Source of the DNA: Halohasta litchfieldiae
GTDB taxonomy: Archaea; Halobacteriota; Halobacteria; Halobacteriales; Haloferacaceae
Direction of reading: 5' to 3'
NCBI RefSeq assembly: GCF_002788215.1
Contig: NZ_CP024845.1
Location: forward strand, 806,001 to 870,000
Length of the DNA stretch: 64,000 nucleotides
How positions within the stretch are numbered: position 1 is the first letter of the stretch; the number at the start of each line of letters is the position of its first letter. Below, piece after piece: positions 60,926 to 64,000 of this stretch. Both the position numbers and the translations under genes were made by a program. Under the pieces are notes generated by a model. That model was not told the origin of the DNA. It worked only from the letters and a program-made list of their open reading frames with translations, and searched no databases.

Positions 60926-61999
60926 ATGCGTGTCGCGTTTGTCTCGATGTATACGCTTCACACGCGTGACACCTCTGTGACCCGCCGACTGGCACGACTG
61001 TCGGGCCTGCTGGCCGACCGGGGCCACGACGTCCACGTGCTCTGTGGCCGGTGGTGGGACGGCTCACATCCGACGTTCGAACAGGACGACATCACCTATC
61101 GAGCGGTCGACGGGGATTTCTCCTCGCGCCTGTTCGTCTCCAAACTCCCGTTTGCACTCCGCAGAACCAAGCCGGATATCGTCCACGTTCCGAACAGCCC
61201 GGTCGGCCACGGGCGGGCGGCGAAGGCCGCCTGCCGGCTGCTCCGCGTCCCGCTGGTCGTCGACTGGTGGGCCGACCAAATCGACGAATCCGACGGCGAC
61301 TACCGAAAACTCGCCCGCAGCGCGGACGTGATCGTCGCCCCCTCCGAGACCGTCAAAACAATCGTCCGCGAACACGGTGGACCGGAGGACGCCATCTCGG
61401 TGATCCCACCGAGTATCGATTTCGACCTGGTTGAGTCAAGCGACGTCGACAACCGGTTCGACTACGTCTACAGCCGTCGACTCGACGCCGATGCCAACGT
61501 TGAGACCTTTCTGCTCGCGCTGGCCGAACTCCGCACCCGCGAGTGGCGCGCCGCCGTCATCGGCTCCGGCCCAGCATTGGAAGGGGCTAAACGCACCGCC
61601 AAAGACCTCCGAATCGGAGACCGAATTGCCTTCCTCGGCGAACTCCCCGAGGCAGAACGCGTCCCGATTTTTAAAGGCGCGCAGGTGTTCGCACAGACGG
61701 CCACTCACGAGCCGTTTGCGGCTGAACTGCTCTGGGGGCTGGCCTGTGGCTGTGTCGGCATCTCCGAGTATCAGGTCGACTCGGCGGCCCACGAACTAAT
61801 CGAACACAAATCCCGACTCCCCGGAACCCGCGGCAGTCTGGTGTCGACGCCCCAAGAACTGGCCGACGAAATCATCGCCGCCGAAATGATGGACCACGAG
61901 ACGGTCAATCCCAACTACGAGCAGTACGACCACGACCCGATCATCGACCAGTATCTCGAGTGTTACGAGGCCGCGATAGAAGACTACGGGTTCTTTTAA
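60926..61999 (+). CDS. Glycosyltransferase family 4
   Basis: This 357-residue GT-B enzyme starts MRVAFVSMYTLHTRDTSVTRRLARLSGLLADRGHDVHVL. The N-terminal acceptor domain leads into the donor domain with DVIVAPSETVKTIVREHGG near 140 and YSRRLDADANVETFLLALAEL near 190. The C-terminal E-x7-E region near AATHEPFAAELLWGLACG (about 265) is typical of retaining GT4 enzymes. It likely adds sugars to surface glycans or lipids. The donor and acceptor are unknown. Confidence 0.88.
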   Translation: MRVAFVSMYTLHTRDTSVTRRLARLSGLLADRGHDVHVLCGRWWDGSHPTFEQDDITYRAVDGDFSSRLFVSKLPFALRRTKPDIVHVPNSPVGHGRAAKAACRLLRVPLVVDWWADQIDESDGDYRKLARSADVIVAPSETVKTIVREHGGPEDAISVIPPSIDFDLVESSDVDNRFDYVYSRRLDADANVETFLLALAELRTREWRAAVIGSGPALEGAKRTAKDLRIGDRIAFLGELPEAERVPIFKGAQVFAQTATHEPFAAELLWGLACGCVGISEYQVDSAAHELIEHKSRLPGTRGSLVSTPQELADEIIAAEMMDHETVNPNYEQYDHDPIIDQYLECYEAAIEDYGFF

Positions 62000-62079
62000 C
62001 GGGTAATCGGTCTTTACCGGGTGACTCGATCTGGTAGTCGATGGCTACGCGCTTCTCTCGAAGCGTATTCAGCCGAACC

Positions 62080-64000
62080 TCACTCGTATCGCTTGCGCTC
62101 GGCGTCGACCACATCGCCACCCAACTCACTGAACGCTCGGGCAATCGCCCCCATCTCCCGCATACACTGGCTCGTCGAGGCAAAATCGAGATCTGACGCC
62201 ACTGACTCCCACGGCTCACCTTGCACCACTTTCCGAACGAGCAGTCGTTCTTGACGATCCGAGAGATCAGCCGCCGACTCGAACAGCTGGGCCATCGCCA
62301 GTCTGTGGAACAGGTGCGGGGCAGCCTCGTAGGTGCCCGGCCCGTAGCCGACACCCGCAATGAGTTGCCACTCCCTGTCGTCGAACGTCTCGGCGATGTC
62401 GCCCCCAGACGAACCGGTTGCCGCCAGCGCCTCCCGAACGACAGCCGCATCGAGGTCCGACAGCATGTCGCTCAGCATGGTCCCGATCCGGTCACGGAAC
62501 CAGTCGACGTGACGATCCGTGAGTGCCTGTCCCGCCGCCGAACAGGGCCGCAACATGAGCGCGGAGTGTTCACCGCTCCGGTCGTTGGCCGTGATCGAGA
62601 GATGGACCGTCCGATAGCCGTTGGATCGCCAGAAATCCAGCAGTTGCGGCGTCGCCCCGTAGCCGACGCCGAGCCAGTCGACCGTCTCGCCGAACTCCTC
62701 GTAACAACGGTCCAGAAGCTGCGAGCCCAACCCTCCAGAGCGGACCGCGTGGTGGGTGGCAATCCGCATCACACGGTAGCCCACCGGCTCGGCGGCAGCC
62801 TCGTCTCTGAGTTGGCTCGTCAGCACGTCCGGCAGCATATTGCCACGGACGCGTTGGCCCTCGTACATTGCAGCACGCAGGTCGGCATCGAGCCCGCCCT
62901 CGCGGGCCAGCACAGCAACCGAGACGACGTGGCCGTCGTGTTCGAGTGCGCGAATCTGGAGGTTGGGCGCATCGAGCAGTCGAACCAGATCGGTCGGCTC
63001 CGTTCGGTAGTGGGCGACTACTAATAAGCCGAACACTGACCGCAGGAGCTGTTCGTCGTCGGCTAACTCGTCGGCAGTCAGCTGTCGGTAGCTGACGCTT
63101 TCAGGGGTCGCCCCGGCGGCAAGCTGGTCGACCGGCGGTTGGGCGTCGAGCAGGAGTGTCCGAAACAGCCACGATTCAACGGGATCACCGCGAGCATAGC
63201 GGATCGGTTCGTGGAGTTCGATGGCGTCGACAGTGTGCTCGCTCTCGGCCAGCCGGTCGCGGAACCGAACGTCGAAACCACGGCCGGTTCCCTCGTAGCC
63301 GTGGACAGTGGTACAGAACGCCACCGATGGGGCCGCCAGTAGGTCTTCAAGCAGGTCGACCGGAATCGCGGCGGCCTCGTCTGCGATGACTATGTCGACC
63401 TCGCTGGCGAGTGCTGTTGCTTCCGGTGGCGTCCGGAATCGGATGCGACCGTCAGTGGTAGTCGAAAGTCGCGGTTGGGCCGTGTTTGCGGCGGTCGACA
63501 GCACGCCGAGTTGGTCGAGGAGTCGCTCGGCACGCGTGAACAGCGCGGCAGTGTTGTCGAAGGCGGGAGCCGTGACTAGCACATCCCGGCCAGCCGCCGC
63601 CAGCGAGCCAGCGGCCAGTCCGGCCGCGCTCGATTTTCCGCGTCCCCGGTCGGCTTCGAGGACGACCGCGTGGCCCGGCTCCGAGAGCGCCGCAAGGTGG
63701 GCGACCGCACGGGCCTGATCGGCGGTCAGACAGGCCTCGAAGGCGACAGTCGGGAACGGGGTGTCAGTCCTGGTGGATGGGTTGGGTGCCGACCGTGACT
63801 GCTCGATGGCCGGGTGGCTGAGCCCATCACGCTCGACGGTGACCGATAGCGACGCCTCGGGAGTACCGTCGGTCTCGACGGTGGCGATGGCGATACCCGG
63901 ATGCGTCGTGAGTGTCTCGACCAACCGCTGGCGAAACCGGTTGCCAACTGCACTGCGGTCGAACGGTGGGACCGCAACTTGGTCGACGAGCGCATCGAGT
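62080..64000 (-). CDS. tmcA: tRNA(Met) cytidine acetyltransferase TmcA, N-terminus cut by window edge
   Basis: TmcA acetylates C34 of elongator tRNA-Met (and other RNAs in archaea) using acetyl-CoA and ATP. The frame stays open to the right window edge, so the start lies beyond. The helicase-like part has Walker A LEADRGRGKSSAAGLAAG and Walker B VDIVIADEAAAIPVDLLE. The GNAT acetyltransferase part has RVMRIATHHAVRSGGLGSQLLDRCYEEF, and a C-terminal tail domain binds tRNA. About 640 residues are visible. Confidence 0.93.
   Translation of the reverse strand, partial: LDALVDQVAVPPFDRSAVGNRFRQRLVETLTTHPGIAIATVETDGTPEASLSVTVERDGLSHPAIEQSRSAPNPSTRTDTPFPTVAFEACLTADQARAVAHLAALSEPGHAVVLEADRGRGKSSAAGLAAGSLAAAGRDVLVTAPAFDNTAALFTRAERLLDQLGVLSTAANTAQPRLSTTTDGRIRFRTPPEATALASEVDIVIADEAAAIPVDLLEDLLAAPSVAFCTTVHGYEGTGRGFDVRFRDRLAESEHTVDAIELHEPIRYARGDPVESWLFRTLLLDAQPPVDQLAAGATPESVSYRQLTADELADDEQLLRSVFGLLVVAHYRTEPTDLVRLLDAPNLQIRALEHDGHVVSVAVLAREGGLDADLRAAMYEGQRVRGNMLPDVLTSQLRDEAAAEPVGYRVMRIATHHAVRSGGLGSQLLDRCYEEFGETVDWLGVGYGATPQLLDFWRSNGYRTVHLSITANDRSGEHSALMLRPCSAAGQALTDRHVDWFRDRIGTMLSDMLSDLDAAVVREALAATGSSGGDIAETFDDREWQLIAGVGYGPGTYEAAPHLFHRLAMAQLFESAADLSDRQERLLVRKVVQGEPWESVASDLDFASTSQCMREMGAIARAFSELGGDVVDAERKRYE

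Overview
This window comes from a haloarchaeon (class Halobacteria). The signs are very acidic proteins throughout, TATA boxes about 27 bases upstream of start codons (leaderless transcripts), archaeal basal factors (TFB, TFE, SRP19, Gar1, Trm5, Trm56, TmcA), and haloarchaeal-only families (HalOD1, bat-type HTH_10, PGF-CTERM anchoring, DUF5305, DUF7289). I cannot name the species. Coding density is high and most genes are chromosomal housekeeping genes rather than accessory cargo.

Layout. 1-3.2 kb: the 3' part of a DDE transposase directly abuts an archaellum motor ATPase (arlI) that has lost its C-terminus to the insertion. 3.3-9.1 kb: two small uncharacterised genes, carA divergent from an Lrp-type regulator, idi, and a HerA-like ATPase. 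9.1-12.3 kb: a HalOD1 protein, a frameshifted bat-type regulator, menE and uspA. 12.6-16.6 kb: tfb, small zinc and UPF0058 proteins, a MOSC protein and trm5. 16.6-19.8 kb: a B12/iron-type ABC importer (btuD, btuC) divergent from its PGF-CTERM binding protein. 19.8-26.4 kb: information-processing genes (srp19-gar1, tfe-DUF2110-NYN, trm56), a presenilin-like protease, a peroxiredoxin and an HD hydrolase. 26.6-30.4 kb: an intact PilB/PilC (TadA/TadC-like) pilus motor pair. 30.4-36.7 kb: cysS, a two-domain cbiX with a DR2241-family partner, trm112 and several conserved unknowns. 36.8-39.9 kb: a three-gene signalling-like cluster with a response regulator lacking its phospho-Asp. 40.2-43.5 kb: a DUF5305 / S26 signal peptidase / DUF1102 module that looks like a TasA-type secretion unit. 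43.6-47.9 kb: an inositol-phosphatase family gene, bPH2 membrane proteins, a KDPG-aldolase-like gene and a small HTH. 47.9-51.1 kb: B12-dependent ribonucleotide reductase. 51.7-55.6 kb: a translationally coupled trpDFEG operon. 55.9 kb: tRNA-Val(GAC), followed by about 700 bases with no gene but an array of hairpins. 56.7-64 kb: a DUF7289 pilin-like protein, an amphi-Trp protein, an S9 peptidase, a GT4 glycosyltransferase and the 3' part of tmcA.

How the parts connect. Cobalamin recurs (importer, cobaltochelatase, B12-dependent NrdJ). Surface appendages recur (ArlI, PilB/PilC, DUF7289, DUF1102). Operator-like palindromes sit in several divergent promoters. Strongest leads: truncated arlI, the hairpin array beside tRNA-Val, the paired TGTACA boxes before trpD, the degenerate response-regulator cluster and the DUF1102/signal-peptidase module. 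No CRISPR array, rRNA or prophage was seen.
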